A stretch of 45,128 nt of DNA from Planctomycetota bacterium. Lineage in GTDB: Bacteria > Planctomycetota > Planctomycetia > Pirellulales > Lacipirellulaceae. Positions 29,686 to 39,900 of the stretch are shown one piece after another. Where the stretch lies: positions 1 through 45,128 of the forward strand of contig JABDGM010000028.1 in assembly GCA_013286045.1 (NCBI GenBank), in the 5' to 3' direction. Made by a program: the position numbers and the translations under genes. The notes beneath the pieces are model-generated. The model was not told where the DNA came from. It searched no databases and saw only the letters and a list, made by a program, of their open reading frames with translations. Each line of letters starts with the position of its first letter. The stretch's first letter is position 1.

Positions 29686-32600
29686 ATGTATAAGTTCTTC
29701 ATCGCCCGCCCTATCGTCGCCATGGTGATCTCCATCGTGATGGTTATCGTTGGCGCGGTTTCCATTGTCAGCCTGCCCGTCGCCCAGTTCCCGAGCATTA
29801 CCGATCCTCAGATGCAGGTGCTGGCAACCTACCCTGGCGCCGACGCCCAGACGGTCGCGAAATCCGTCGCCACGCCGATCGAGCAACAGATGAGCGGAGT
29901 AAAGGGCATGAACTACATGTACTCCCTCAACTCGAATAACGGCCTGATGAATCTAACCGTGGACTTCGACGTCAAGACTAACCCCGACACCGATCAGATT
30001 CTCACTCAGATGCGGCAGGGCCAGGCCTCCTCGCAGCTCCCGGAATCAGTGACCCACTACGGGCTCACCGTTCAGCCGTCTACGGCCGCCCCATTCATGC
30101 TGTTCGACCTTTACTCTCCCGATGGCCGGTACACCGCCGACTTCCTGGCGAACTATGCATATATCAACCTTCTCGATCCACTCACACGTTTGTATGGAAT
30201 CGCCAGCGTGTCGATATTCGGGGCTGGTCAGTACGCGATGCGGTTCTGGGTCAAACCCGATCAACTGGCGAAGCTACAAATCACCGTCCCGGAAATCGTC
30301 GCCGCCATCGAGGCGCAGAACACCGTCAACCCGTCTGGCCAGATCGGCGGGGAACCTGTACCAAAGGGACAGGATTACACGTACGCAGTCACTGCCCAGG
30401 GCCGTTTGGTTTCGGAGCAGGAATTCGGTGAAATCGTAATCCGTGCCCAAACAAATGGTTCGGTGGTACGGCTGAAGGACGTGGCTCGAGTTGAACTAGG
30501 CGCTCAACTGTACAACGTGCAAGCTCGTTTGGATGGCAAGCCGTCAGCGATTGTCGCACTGTATCAGACTCCCGGGTCCAACGCGATCAACGCTGCGAAA
30601 GGCGCGAAGGAGCTGATGCGAGCATGGCGGGACCGTTTTCCGCCGGGCCTCGAGTACAAGATCGCATTGGATACGACTCTTCCGATCACGGCCGGTGTGC
30701 ACGAAATCGTCAAGACTCTGCTGGAAGCTCTCGCGCTGGTCATGATCGTCGTGTTTCTGTTCCTTCAAGGCTGGCGCGCCACCCTGATTCCGCTGCTGGC
30801 GGTGCCGGTGGCGCTGGTCGGGACTTTCATTCTGTTTCCTGTGTTTGGGTTCTCGGTCAACACGCTCTCCTTATTCGGGATGGTCCTCGCCATTGGATTG
30901 GTCGTGGACGATGCCATTGTCGTCGTGGAGGCGGTTGAGCGCCATATCGAACGGGCGCTTTCGCCGAAGGACGCTGCCTTGAGAGCGATGGAGGACGTCG
31001 CCAGCCCTGTTATGGGTGTGGCGATCGTCCTCGCCGCAGTGTTCATCCCCACGGCATTCGTTCCCGGGATTACCGGGCGCCTTTATCAGCAGTTTGCGGT
31101 GACGATCGCTGTCTCGGTGGCCATCTCGGCCTTCAATGCTCTCAGCCTGAGCCCGGCGCTAGCAGTCCTGTTGCTGCGGCCTAAGACGCAAGGACGAGGA
31201 CCCATGGCGCACTTCTTCGCCTGGTTCAACCGTGTCTTCGGCCGTGTAACGGATGGGTATGTGAGCGCTTGCGGCGTGCTCATTCGCAAATTTGGGTTCG
31301 CTCTGATTCTACTCGTAGGTTTCGCCTTCCTTGCTGTCCGGGTTGCCGGAAAGATTCCCTCCGGCTTCTTGCCCGATGAAGACCAGGGTTACCTCTTCGC
31401 TAACTTGCAGCTTCCCGATGCCGCGTCACTACAGCGTGCCAGCACGGCTTCAACGAAGGTAGAGGACATCCTGAGGAAGACTCCGGGCGTCGAGCATGTT
31501 ACCACCGTCGTCGGCTATAACATGCTGAGTAGCGTGAACAACACATACAGCGCGTTTTTCTGGGTGACTCTGAAAGATTGGAGCAAGCGCAAAGCGGCGG
31601 ATGAACAATATGCGGCCATCAAAGCTCACATGAATGCACAGTTGAGGAGGCTCCCGGAGGGCATTGCGTTCGACTTTCCGCCGCCTGCCATTCCTGGCGT
31701 GGGAGCCTCTGGCGGCTTCACCTTCATTCTGGAGGACCGCGCCGGGAATGGCAATGAATTCCTGGCAGCTAACCTGAACAAATTCATGCAGGCTGCCCGC
31801 AAGCGTCCAGAGCTTAGCGGCGTGTTCACCACAGCGCTTCCGAGCGTTCCACAGCTCTTTGTAGCGGTAGACCGCGACAAAGTGATCGCCCAGGGCATTA
31901 ACCTCAGCGACGTTTACAAGACTGTTCAGGCATTTATGGGCGGTTCATTCATCAACTACTTCAACCGCTTCGGGCGCGTCTGGCAGGTTTACATTCAGGC
32001 GGAGGGCGACTATCGTACGAACGCGGAAAACGTGAGTCAATTCTATGTACGCAATAACCATGGCGAGATGGCGCCACTCTCTACGTTGACTAAGATCGAG
32101 CGCCGGACAGGGCCTGAATTCATCATGCGTTATAACTTGTACACCTGTGCGCAGATCAATGGCGACGCCGCTCCCGGCTACAGTTCCGCCCAAGCCATGA
32201 AGGCTTTGGAGGAAGTCTTTACGCAAACCATGCCTGGGGGAATGGGATTTGACTACATGGGCATGTCCTTTCAGGAAAAGAAAGCTCAGCAGGGAGTGTC
32301 GCCAAGCGTCATTTTCGGATTCTCCGTGCTGTTTGTTTTCCTGATCCTGGCAGGTCTCTATGAGAGTTGGACGCTGCCGTTCAGCGTGCTGCTGAGCACT
32401 CCGATTGCAGCGTTCGGGGCGTTCGCCGTGTTGTATCTGCGCCGATTGGGAAGCGCCACTTTTGAGCTCAACGTTTACGCGGAGATTGGATTGGTCATGC
32501 TGATTGGCCTCGCCGCAAAGAACGCGATCCTGATCGTCGAGTTCGCTAAGGCCGGCTACGAAGCGGGCAAGCCCCTCGCGGATGCCGCGATGGAGGGGGC

Positions 32601-32853
32601 CAGAGTTCGGTTGAGGCCGATTCTGATGACTTCTTTTGCATTCATCCTGGGCTGCGTGCCGCTATGGACGGCGACCGGTTCCGGAGCTATCTCGAGGCGA
32701 GTGATGGGCACCGTCGTTATAGGCGGCATGCTGGCCTCCAGCTGCATCTCCATCTTCATCATCCCGGCTTTGTTCTACGTCTTTGAGCGGCTCGGCTCGG
32801 CGAAGCCTTTGCAACCACAGATACCAGTGACCGAACCACAGCCTGAGTCGTGA
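29686..32853 (+). CDS. HAE1-family RND multidrug efflux pump
   Basis: 1,055 residues, the normal length for AcrB-type pumps. MYKFFIARPIVAMVISIVMV is helix 1. The proton relay is intact: Asp-Asp in LAIGLVVDDAIVVVEAVERH (helix 4) and Lys in GLAAKNAILIVEFAKAGYEA (helix 10). Large periplasmic loops (about 40-330 and 560-870) carry the porter and docking domains. It exports hydrophobic compounds, antibiotics or solvents with proton influx. It lies 62 bp after the adaptor and 28 bp before the channel gene. Confidence 0.97.
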   Translation: MYKFFIARPIVAMVISIVMVIVGAVSIVSLPVAQFPSITDPQMQVLATYPGADAQTVAKSVATPIEQQMSGVKGMNYMYSLNSNNGLMNLTVDFDVKTNPDTDQILTQMRQGQASSQLPESVTHYGLTVQPSTAAPFMLFDLYSPDGRYTADFLANYAYINLLDPLTRLYGIASVSIFGAGQYAMRFWVKPDQLAKLQITVPEIVAAIEAQNTVNPSGQIGGEPVPKGQDYTYAVTAQGRLVSEQEFGEIVIRAQTNGSVVRLKDVARVELGAQLYNVQARLDGKPSAIVALYQTPGSNAINAAKGAKELMRAWRDRFPPGLEYKIALDTTLPITAGVHEIVKTLLEALALVMIVVFLFLQGWRATLIPLLAVPVALVGTFILFPVFGFSVNTLSLFGMVLAIGLVVDDAIVVVEAVERHIERALSPKDAALRAMEDVASPVMGVAIVLAAVFIPTAFVPGITGRLYQQFAVTIAVSVAISAFNALSLSPALAVLLLRPKTQGRGPMAHFFAWFNRVFGRVTDGYVSACGVLIRKFGFALILLVGFAFLAVRVAGKIPSGFLPDEDQGYLFANLQLPDAASLQRASTASTKVEDILRKTPGVEHVTTVVGYNMLSSVNNTYSAFFWVTLKDWSKRKAADEQYAAIKAHMNAQLRRLPEGIAFDFPPPAIPGVGASGGFTFILEDRAGNGNEFLAANLNKFMQAARKRPELSGVFTTALPSVPQLFVAVDRDKVIAQGINLSDVYKTVQAFMGGSFINYFNRFGRVWQVYIQAEGDYRTNAENVSQFYVRNNHGEMAPLSTLTKIERRTGPEFIMRYNLYTCAQINGDAAPGYSSAQAMKALEEVFTQTMPGGMGFDYMGMSFQEKKAQQGVSPSVIFGFSVLFVFLILAGLYESWTLPFSVLLSTPIAAFGAFAVLYLRRLGSATFELNVYAEIGLVMLIGLAAKNAILIVEFAKAGYEAGKPLADAAMEGARVRLRPILMTSFAFILGCVPLWTATGSGAISRRVMGTVVIGGMLASSCISIFIIPALFYVFERLGSAKPLQPQIPVTEPQPES

Positions 32854-32881
32854 GAACGCCGGAACGAAGACACGTAGCGCA

Positions 32882-34450
32882 ATGCCCAACAACACCGCCA
32901 GGTTTCGCCATCCCGCATTCAAACTTTCCGTCGGGCCGCGGGAACGAACGGGTCGGGCGCTTGCTTCTGTTCGGCGTCTCATTCTGTTTTCGCTGGTCCT
33001 GCTTCTGCAGGGCTGCATGGTTGGGCCCAACTACAGGCGACCGAACGTAACCACCCCGGTGACTTTCAGAGGTCCTTCGGGTGCAGCCCAACAAGCCTCC
33101 TTCGCCGACCTGCCTTGGTGGGAGATCTTCAAGGATGAGACCCTGAAGGACCTCGTCAAAACGGCTCTAGCGAACAACTACGATTTAGGCGCCGCAGTCG
33201 CGCGTGTCGAGCAGGCACGCCAGGTTGCCGCCGAGGCTAGATCGCAATACTTCCCCGCTCTTGACTATTCGCAAAGTATCACTTACGGCCATAATCAGTT
33301 CGTCAGCAGTCCTAGCTCCAATGTCGGCGCCGCCCAAGGATTCCTTCTGGGCTTGGTCAGCGCAACGTGGGAGGCGGATATCTGGGGCAACATCCGGCGC
33401 CTGAACGAGGGAGCCCGGGCCCAGTATTTCGCGACCGAGGAAGCCCGCCGGGGAGTTATGCTCACGCTGGTCAGTGACGTCTCCCAGGCTTACTTCGAAC
33501 TCCTGGGGCTTCGGCTTCAACTTGAAATCGCGAGAGAGACTACGCAATCGTACACGGCGACCCTGAAGCTCTTCACAGAGCGACTGCAAGGAGGTCTTGG
33601 GAATGTGTTGCAGACGTCGCGCGCCACCGCCGACCTGGCGACCGCTGCCGCCAACATACCGGAACTCGAGCGGCAAATTGCATTGAAAGAAAACCAGATC
33701 AGCGTGCTGGCGGGTAAGAATCCTAACGCGATCGAGACGCGTGTGAAGCTTCTTGAAGAAATCATTCCTCCCGATGTCCCCGCGGGGTTGCCTTCCGCTC
33801 TGCTGGAACGCCGTCCGGATGTGCTCTCGGCCGAGCAAACGGTGCGCTATGCCAACGCACAGATCGGCGTGGCAAAGTCGGCATACTTTCCAACGATTGG
33901 CCTGACCACATTCTTCGGCAAAGTAAGTGGGCCACTCTCAGATGTCGTCTCCGCCGACACGACTGCTTGGAGCTTAGGCGCGCACACGGCGGGCCCCATC
34001 TTCCATGGGGGCGCTCTTAAGGCTCAGAAACGTCAAGCTGTTGCCTTCTGGGAACAAGCCAAGGCTCAGTACCTGCAAACAGCACTGAATGCTTTTCGGG
34101 ATGTTTCCGATGCGCTCATTTCGCGCGAGAAATACGATGCCATCCGCGCGGAGCAAGCCCGGGCTGTGCAGGCGTACCAAGATTCTGTCGGGTTTGCTCT
34201 CAAGCGTTATGCAGAAGGGTTTTCCAGTTATTACGAGGTTCTCGAGGCTCAACAACAACTCTTCCCGGCGCAACTCTCTCTCGCCCAGACGGAGGTCAAC
34301 CGGCGACTGGTCATTGTCCAACTCTATAAGGCATTAGGCGGGGGATGGAACCTTACAGACGCGCAGTGGACGGCAGCCAGCACTCAAACGGGTGCGCAGA
34401 ACTCTTCCCCACCTGCAAAACCACCGCCGCCAGCCGGTTTGAAGCACTAG
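32882..34450 (+). CDS. RND outer-membrane channel lipoprotein (OprM/NodT type)
   Basis: 522 residues. A basic N-terminus precedes the signal helix LILFSLVLLLQGCMVGPNYR, with lipobox LQGC and the conserved VGPNYRRP start of the OprM/CusC/NodT family. Two outer-membrane-efflux repeats follow (LVKTALANNYDLGAAVARVE, then ERRPDVLSAEQTVRYANAQIG), ending FSSYYEVLEAQQQLFPAQLS. It forms the trimeric exit duct. The stop is at 34450 with no clear terminator. Confidence 0.95.
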   Translation: MPNNTARFRHPAFKLSVGPRERTGRALASVRRLILFSLVLLLQGCMVGPNYRRPNVTTPVTFRGPSGAAQQASFADLPWWEIFKDETLKDLVKTALANNYDLGAAVARVEQARQVAAEARSQYFPALDYSQSITYGHNQFVSSPSSNVGAAQGFLLGLVSATWEADIWGNIRRLNEGARAQYFATEEARRGVMLTLVSDVSQAYFELLGLRLQLEIARETTQSYTATLKLFTERLQGGLGNVLQTSRATADLATAAANIPELERQIALKENQISVLAGKNPNAIETRVKLLEEIIPPDVPAGLPSALLERRPDVLSAEQTVRYANAQIGVAKSAYFPTIGLTTFFGKVSGPLSDVVSADTTAWSLGAHTAGPIFHGGALKAQKRQAVAFWEQAKAQYLQTALNAFRDVSDALISREKYDAIRAEQARAVQAYQDSVGFALKRYAEGFSSYYEVLEAQQQLFPAQLSLAQTEVNRRLVIVQLYKALGGGWNLTDAQWTAASTQTGAQNSSPPAKPPPPAGLKH

Positions 34451-35013
34451 CTACGCGGCTGGAAGCAACAACCCGAAGGCGTCCCGTCCCCGATTCGGCT
34501 TCTTCGCTAAACATCCCAAGCGCACTCGTGCCCGAGTCGCAAACGCCAGAGTCGTCGAACGATCACGCAACGTTCCCTCCGCCGGTCCGCGCGCAGGCTC
34601 AACGCAACGATGTCCGGCGGTTGCATCCAGTTCCGGTGCGAGCAAGGGCACACGATCAGTTTTGCGAGTTGGCACCCAATGCTTGAAGCACCGTCAGGCA
34701 CTCCGGATTAACCGGTCGGCCGGCGTCCCAGCATCAACACAAGGGCCACAGGCAGCACGCAGCGGAGGCTAAGCCAGTGAGTGGATGTTGTTCATCGGAG
34801 CGGCTCTCATCGCCCGCGCGATGACGAAGCTATTGCCCAGGCCGGCGAGACTGAACGTCCGATCACTCTATAGAAGCGTGGTGCGTTCTGTTGCATCCCG
34901 TTTGGCTCATCGCCTTTGCTGTTGCCATCGCGGAGGCTGTGCGCGGCACAAAGCGAATCCGCGTGCACACGAAGCTGCGTCCAACGACGGTTCATAGTAA
35001 AGTATGGAAACGA
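34451..35013. other. Intergenic region between efflux operon and cytochrome gene
   Basis: 563 bases. Short frames are present on both strands; one minus-strand frame holds a few Cys pairs, but neither ribosome site nor family supports it. It contains the relic of a promoter/signal-peptide segment at 34864-34951. The cytochrome promoter should lie near its 3' end. Confidence 0.45.
34864..34951 (+). repeat. Relic copy of the PD40 gene promoter/5' end
   Basis: Resembles 25393-25477 over its full length (about three quarters identical). One extra base breaks the reading frame within the signal-peptide part, so this copy no longer encodes the start of a gene. Confidence 0.6.
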
Positions 35014-36006
35014 ATGCCGGGCCTGGGGCGCAGGTATAGCGGGTACATCATAGGAGTCCGGCTCTGGCCGCTCTTGCTTTCGGCCGGTGCGTGTTTTGCG
35101 CAATACGCGGGTTCGGAAGCGTGCCGTGAATGCCATGTTTCGGAGTACCGGTCGCAATCGGCTACCGGCCACGCGAGGGCGCTGGCGCGGTCCTCTGAAA
35201 GTCAGCCAGGAGAATGGGCATTCGGCGCCGGAATTCAGGCCATCACATTCGTTAGCCGCCTCGACGCCGATCATTATGTGGAGTTGGGCGAATCGTGGTA
35301 TCGCGCCACGAACTCATACGCACTTACGCCGGGTCATACTGAAAATGCGGGAGTGACATACCGGACTTTCGACCCCACAACGGGCATTGTGAGATGCTTC
35401 GCGTGCCATTCCACCGGGTACTTACAGCTGACCGGCGATAAGTCGATTGCCCCGTCGGAACTTGGCGTTCATTGCGAAGTTTGTCATGGCCCGTCCGCGG
35501 ATCACGTGGCGAATCCACGGTCGGCGCGTCCCCGAAATCCTGGCCGCATGAACGGGGTTGAGTTGAACGCGCTGTGCGGCTCCTGTCACCGGGCCCAATC
35601 CTCCGCCGAGGACGCCACCGATTTGCGCGACCCATGGAATTCGCGGCATCAGCCGCTGTTGCTGGCTGTGAGCCGGTGTTTTCAAAAAAGCGATGGCCGC
35701 CTCACGTGCCTCTCGTGCCACTCGCCGCACAAGGAGTTGGAGACCAACGCCTCAAGCTATAACGCTGCCTGTCAAAAGTGCCATGCCAATGTACGGCACG
35801 AACAGAGCGTGGCGGATCGGGCGTGTTCCGATTGCCATATGCCGGCGGTGCGGCTGAACGTGAACCTGGCATTTGCCAACCATCGCATCGGAGTATATTC
35901 TCCGGGGGATGCGCTTTCACCGCTGGCTACTTGGAAGAAGGCGGGAACTCACGGCTCAATTGCTGCGCCTCCCGCATCCGGCCACTCGCCCGCAATAAAG
36001 AAGTGA
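35014..36006 (+). CDS. Heptaheme c-type cytochrome
   Basis: 330 residues from ATG 35014, giving a signal peptide (GYIIGVRLWPLLLSAGACFA). Seven CxxCH heme sites are present: CRECH, CFACH, CEVCH, CGSCH, CLSCH, CQKCH and CSDCH, arranged like the cytochrome c554/multiheme family seen in acidobacteria. It acts in the periplasm in electron transfer; the donor and acceptor are unknown. The frame is open further upstream (34891) but that part is the relic repeat. Its last 80 bases overlap the 3' end of the TPR gene on the other strand. Confidence 0.92.
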   Translation: MPGLGRRYSGYIIGVRLWPLLLSAGACFAQYAGSEACRECHVSEYRSQSATGHARALARSSESQPGEWAFGAGIQAITFVSRLDADHYVELGESWYRATNSYALTPGHTENAGVTYRTFDPTTGIVRCFACHSTGYLQLTGDKSIAPSELGVHCEVCHGPSADHVANPRSARPRNPGRMNGVELNALCGSCHRAQSSAEDATDLRDPWNSRHQPLLLAVSRCFQKSDGRLTCLSCHSPHKELETNASSYNAACQKCHANVRHEQSVADRACSDCHMPAVRLNVNLAFANHRIGVYSPGDALSPLATWKKAGTHGSIAAPPASGHSPAIKK

Positions 36007-36943
36007 GGGCGGCGGCTTCGCGCCGGGTCTGCGGGTCGGCAGCGCCGAACGCGGCCCGGTCGATTTCCAAAGCGCGCCGGTAGTAGCTCTCGGCTTCCTT
36101 CGGTTTGCCCTGCTTCCGCAGCGCTTCGCCCAATATGTCCGCGGCGGTAGCTACTCGCGGATGCTGAGCACCGAGGGCGGCTTCGAAGATTGCGAGGCCC
36201 TGCCGCGCCTGTGCCGCTGCGTCAGCGAGGCGTCCGGCTCTGAGCAACGCCTGCGCCAGATTCACTTCGCAGGTTGCGGTTTCAGGATGTTCAGCGCCCA
36301 ACGAACGCCGGGCGGACAGGGTGGCCCGATCCATGAGTTCGATGGATTCCTTTACCGTCACCACCTGGGAGAGACTATTGAGAAGATTACGCGCTTCGGC
36401 TGAGTCCGGGCCGAAGGCTGACTCAGCGTGCGGCAGGGCTTGGCGCCAGTAGGCGGCTGCGCCGGCGCGATCGCCCGCTGCGCGGCGGAGATCGCCCAGC
36501 GCCGAGAACGCGAGAACGGCGAGTTGTGAGTTGAGTGACGGAGCGGCTATGACGCGCCGTAGAAGAGTTTCTGCGTCAACCGGCGAAGAAACGGAGGCGA
36601 GGACGATGCTATCGGCTAACGCGACCCCGGATCCGACCCCTGAATTGGTCTCATCGATTCGCGATGCTCTCAGGAAGGCGGTGCGGGCGGATTTCAGGTC
36701 GCCTTTCTCTTTAAGATAGAAGCCGAGATCGCGCGCAGCCGCCGCCGTTCGCGGGTGGTTCGCGCCATAATCCCTTTCAGTGCGTTGAAGGGCGTCGGTA
36801 TAGATGTTGCGCAGGATGGCGGGATCGGGTTGAAATGCGAGGGCAAGCGAGGCGAGCGGAATCAGCAGAAAGGCATTTGCTATTGGCGGGAATCGCGGGT
36901 GCGGCGGTAAAGTGCGCCGCACCCGCGGACAGACAACTGACAT
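35927..36943 (-). CDS. Exported TPR protein
   Basis: 338 residues. An N-terminal hydrophobic segment (ANAFLLIPLASLALAF) serves as signal peptide or anchor, and the rest is tetratricopeptide repeats, clearest in the kinesin-light-chain style: GANHPRTAAAARDLGFYLKE, GAEHPETATCEVNLAQALLR, GAQHPRVATAADILGEALRK. It is a scaffold for protein contacts in the periplasm. Its ATG shares one base with the stop of the TonB receptor gene (TGATG), so the two are translated together. It converges on and overlaps the cytochrome gene by 80 bases. Confidence 0.88.
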   Translation of the reverse strand: MSVVCPRVRRTLPPHPRFPPIANAFLLIPLASLALAFQPDPAILRNIYTDALQRTERDYGANHPRTAAAARDLGFYLKEKGDLKSARTAFLRASRIDETNSGVGSGVALADSIVLASVSSPVDAETLLRRVIAAPSLNSQLAVLAFSALGDLRRAAGDRAGAAAYWRQALPHAESAFGPDSAEARNLLNSLSQVVTVKESIELMDRATLSARRSLGAEHPETATCEVNLAQALLRAGRLADAAAQARQGLAIFEAALGAQHPRVATAADILGEALRKQGKPKEAESYYRRALEIDRAAFGAADPQTRREAAALTSLLRASGRMREAQQLSREFPPSSK

Positions 36944-39900
36944 CAGAAAGTGAGCCGCGCTCCAATTTGAACGTAGCGCGCGGGGCGCGCGGCCGTGGGC
37001 AGCAAAAATGCCGTGTTCACCTGGGCGCCGGCCGTATTGAATTGCGCGGTGGAGTTGATGCCGCTGAATTGCGTGTGGTTGAGCGTGTTGTAGGTCTCGA
37101 GCCGCAGCATGAAGTTCCCCCGCTCCTTGATCGGGAAATTGCGATAAATCGAAAGATCCATGTTGTTCGTTCCCGGGCCGGTCATCGTATTCTGGCCCAG
37201 GTTTCCGAACTGGGGCGCGGTGCTGGTGGATAACCAAGCGGCGTTGGCCAAAGTGGCCTGACCGGCGGGTTCCGGCGGAGGCCCGAAGCGCTGAGCCAAG
37301 GGCGCGGTGGGATTGATAACCTCCATGCGGGCTCCTTCGGTCGGCGTGCCAGTGGGACTGGTGATACTGGTGATCAGACTATAACCAGGAGTGATTGGCG
37401 CGCCTGTAAGTACGCGGAACACTCCGGATAGCTGCCAGTTATCAGTTACAAAACCCAAAGGCCGAAAGCCGGTCATCTGTCCGGGTTTAGGCAATCGATA
37501 GAAGAAATTGGCTGTGAACACCTGGGCGCGATTGAATCCCGCGGGGCCGTAATTACGGGATCTGGCGGGTAGAAACGGATCGACGCCGCTACTATACGCA
37601 TCCGCCACATCGAGGGCTTTGCTGAACGTATAGTTAGCGCCTACATTGATGCCATGCGACAGGCGGTGTTGAAACTGAAGCAGCAGAGCGTGGTAATTGG
37701 AATTCGCCGCGAATTCACGAAGATTAATAGTCCCATAGGCGGAATACGGCACGAGAAAATTCGTAGCTAGCGCGCTGGTGTTCTGCGGATTCTTATTCTG
37801 AGGATACAAGTTCAAGAAGTCGGCGCCGGGCGCCACAGGATTGATATTTCGTTGATCGAGCAAATGGCGGCCAAGCGAGCCAGTGTATCCGGCAGAGAAG
37901 AGATTGGCCCCGATCCGCCGGTCGATGCTCAGGTTGAAGTTATAGACCTGCTGTTGATGCGGCGTGGAAGAGAGGGAGTAAACGGTTCCGGATGGCGCCA
38001 AGAATGAGCTCGCGGCGGAGGCCGCAATGCCGGAGAGAGTTCCGTAGTAGGTGGTCGGCGAGAAGACCGAAGGAGGATTCGCGGAGAGCTGCATGATGGG
38101 GTTGCCCTCGATCCGATCGTAATAGATGCCGCCGCCGCCGCGAATTGCGGTCTTGCCGTCTTTGAACGGATCCCATGCGAATCCGAAGCGAGGCCCCACC
38201 GCGACGGGCGCGTTGTTGAAGAATCCGTTCGGAACGCCGTTCTGGCCGCCGATAACCATTCCATCCGACGGATTGCCCACACCTGGCACGAAGGCGCCTA
38301 CCTGACCCAGCCCGTAGACCGTTCCCGTGTTGGGATCGATTCCTACGTTCTTCCCATTGACGACCGCCGGGCGGATCAACACAGGAGCCTGAGACGCGTT
38401 CCATGCCGCGGGCGAGAACGACGATATGATCTGCTTGCCGTCATACTGCGGCGGATCGTGATAGAAGCGTACGCCCCAACTAATCGAGAGATTGCTCTTA
38501 ACCTTCCAATCGTCCTGGACGAACCATTCGGTGTTGGTGAAATAGTAATGCGACGTGGGCAGGGCCAGCGGTTCGGAGTAACTATCATAGTTGCCGAGCA
38601 GCGCATTGGCATAGGAGCTATTGGCGTCGTTCGGATTGTTGGTATCGGTATTGAAGCTCAACGTGCCTTGGTTGGCAACGCCGGCGCTTTGTACCTTCTT
38701 GGTGTGCTCGATGTAGATTCCCGCCTTGAACACATGCGAACCCACGATCTTGCTGACGTTATCGAGTCCGCTCCAAATGGTGTTTTGATTGAAGTACGGA
38801 TTAGTGCCCGCGAGGGACGGGTTGGCGTAGTTCTGGACGCTGCTGAAGCTCATTTGAGGAATGATATTGAGCGGGTTCAGCGCCGGATTACGCGACGGGA
38901 TATTGATGCCGAGGTCGGTACGGTTTACCAGATCGGGAAACTCGGGTCCATAGTTCAGAGTGTTCTGGCTAACCGCAAACGAGGTCTCGTTGAAAAGCGT
39001 AGGGGAGATCGCGTTGGTGGAATGAATTGTCGCCAGACGGCCGGGCTGGGAATAGGCAATCGGGCTGAGTACAAAATTTGCGCTGCCCGCAACCCATCCG
39101 GCGGTGCCGCCGCTATAGGGCACATTCTGATGGTCGGCGTTGTTACTGAGGCTCAGGTATACCTGCCAGTTCTGCCTGGGCGCGTAATCGATCCTTGCCG
39201 TTTCCGTGCGCCGATCATAAGGTTCCGAGGCGGCCACGTAGTAGTTCCAGTTGTAAGTGGTAGCTTTATTCGGATCGACAAAATTGGGCAGAGGAAACAT
39301 TTTCAAAATAGCCTGTCCAGTGGGATCGAGGCGGTTAGCCGGAATGATATTCCCGGGGAATTGGGCCTTGTTGTTCAAGGGATCCTGGACCGTTAGCGCC
39401 GCTCCATTGGTGTTGTAAGACTTGGAGAAATCACCAGTCCTTTCCAAAGCCGTAGGTACGGTCTTTTCGTTGACCGCGTAAGAGACCACCTGATTCTGGT
39501 ATTCCTGGTTGAAGAAGAAGAACAGATTGCGCTTGCCGCGGTAGATCTTAGGCAGAACTACCGGACCGCCGATGCTATAGCTGCCAATGTTGTATCGATA
39601 TTCCTGGCGCGGGCGTCCTGCCTGATTGGAGAAGTAGTTATTGGCATTCAGGTCTTCGTTGCGAAAGTAATAGCTGCCGCCGCCGTGGAGGCTACTGCTG
39701 CCGCCCTTCGTAATGACGTTGATGGAGGAGGGATTGCGGCCGTTTTCGGCCGAATAGGCCGACATCAGAACTTTCACCTCGGCGACCGAATCCATGGACG
39801 GCATGCTGTGCACGGTGGTGTTCGATCCGGTATCGAGATTGGTGACGCCATCGATCGTCATGTTCTTCGAATCGTTGCGGCCTCCCACAATATAGATATT

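Noticed and set aside
34507..34701. 64-aa minus-strand frame with Cys pairs resembling a zinc finger
   Set aside because: Cys spacing is incomplete and there is no ribosome site; likely chance in high-GC sequence.
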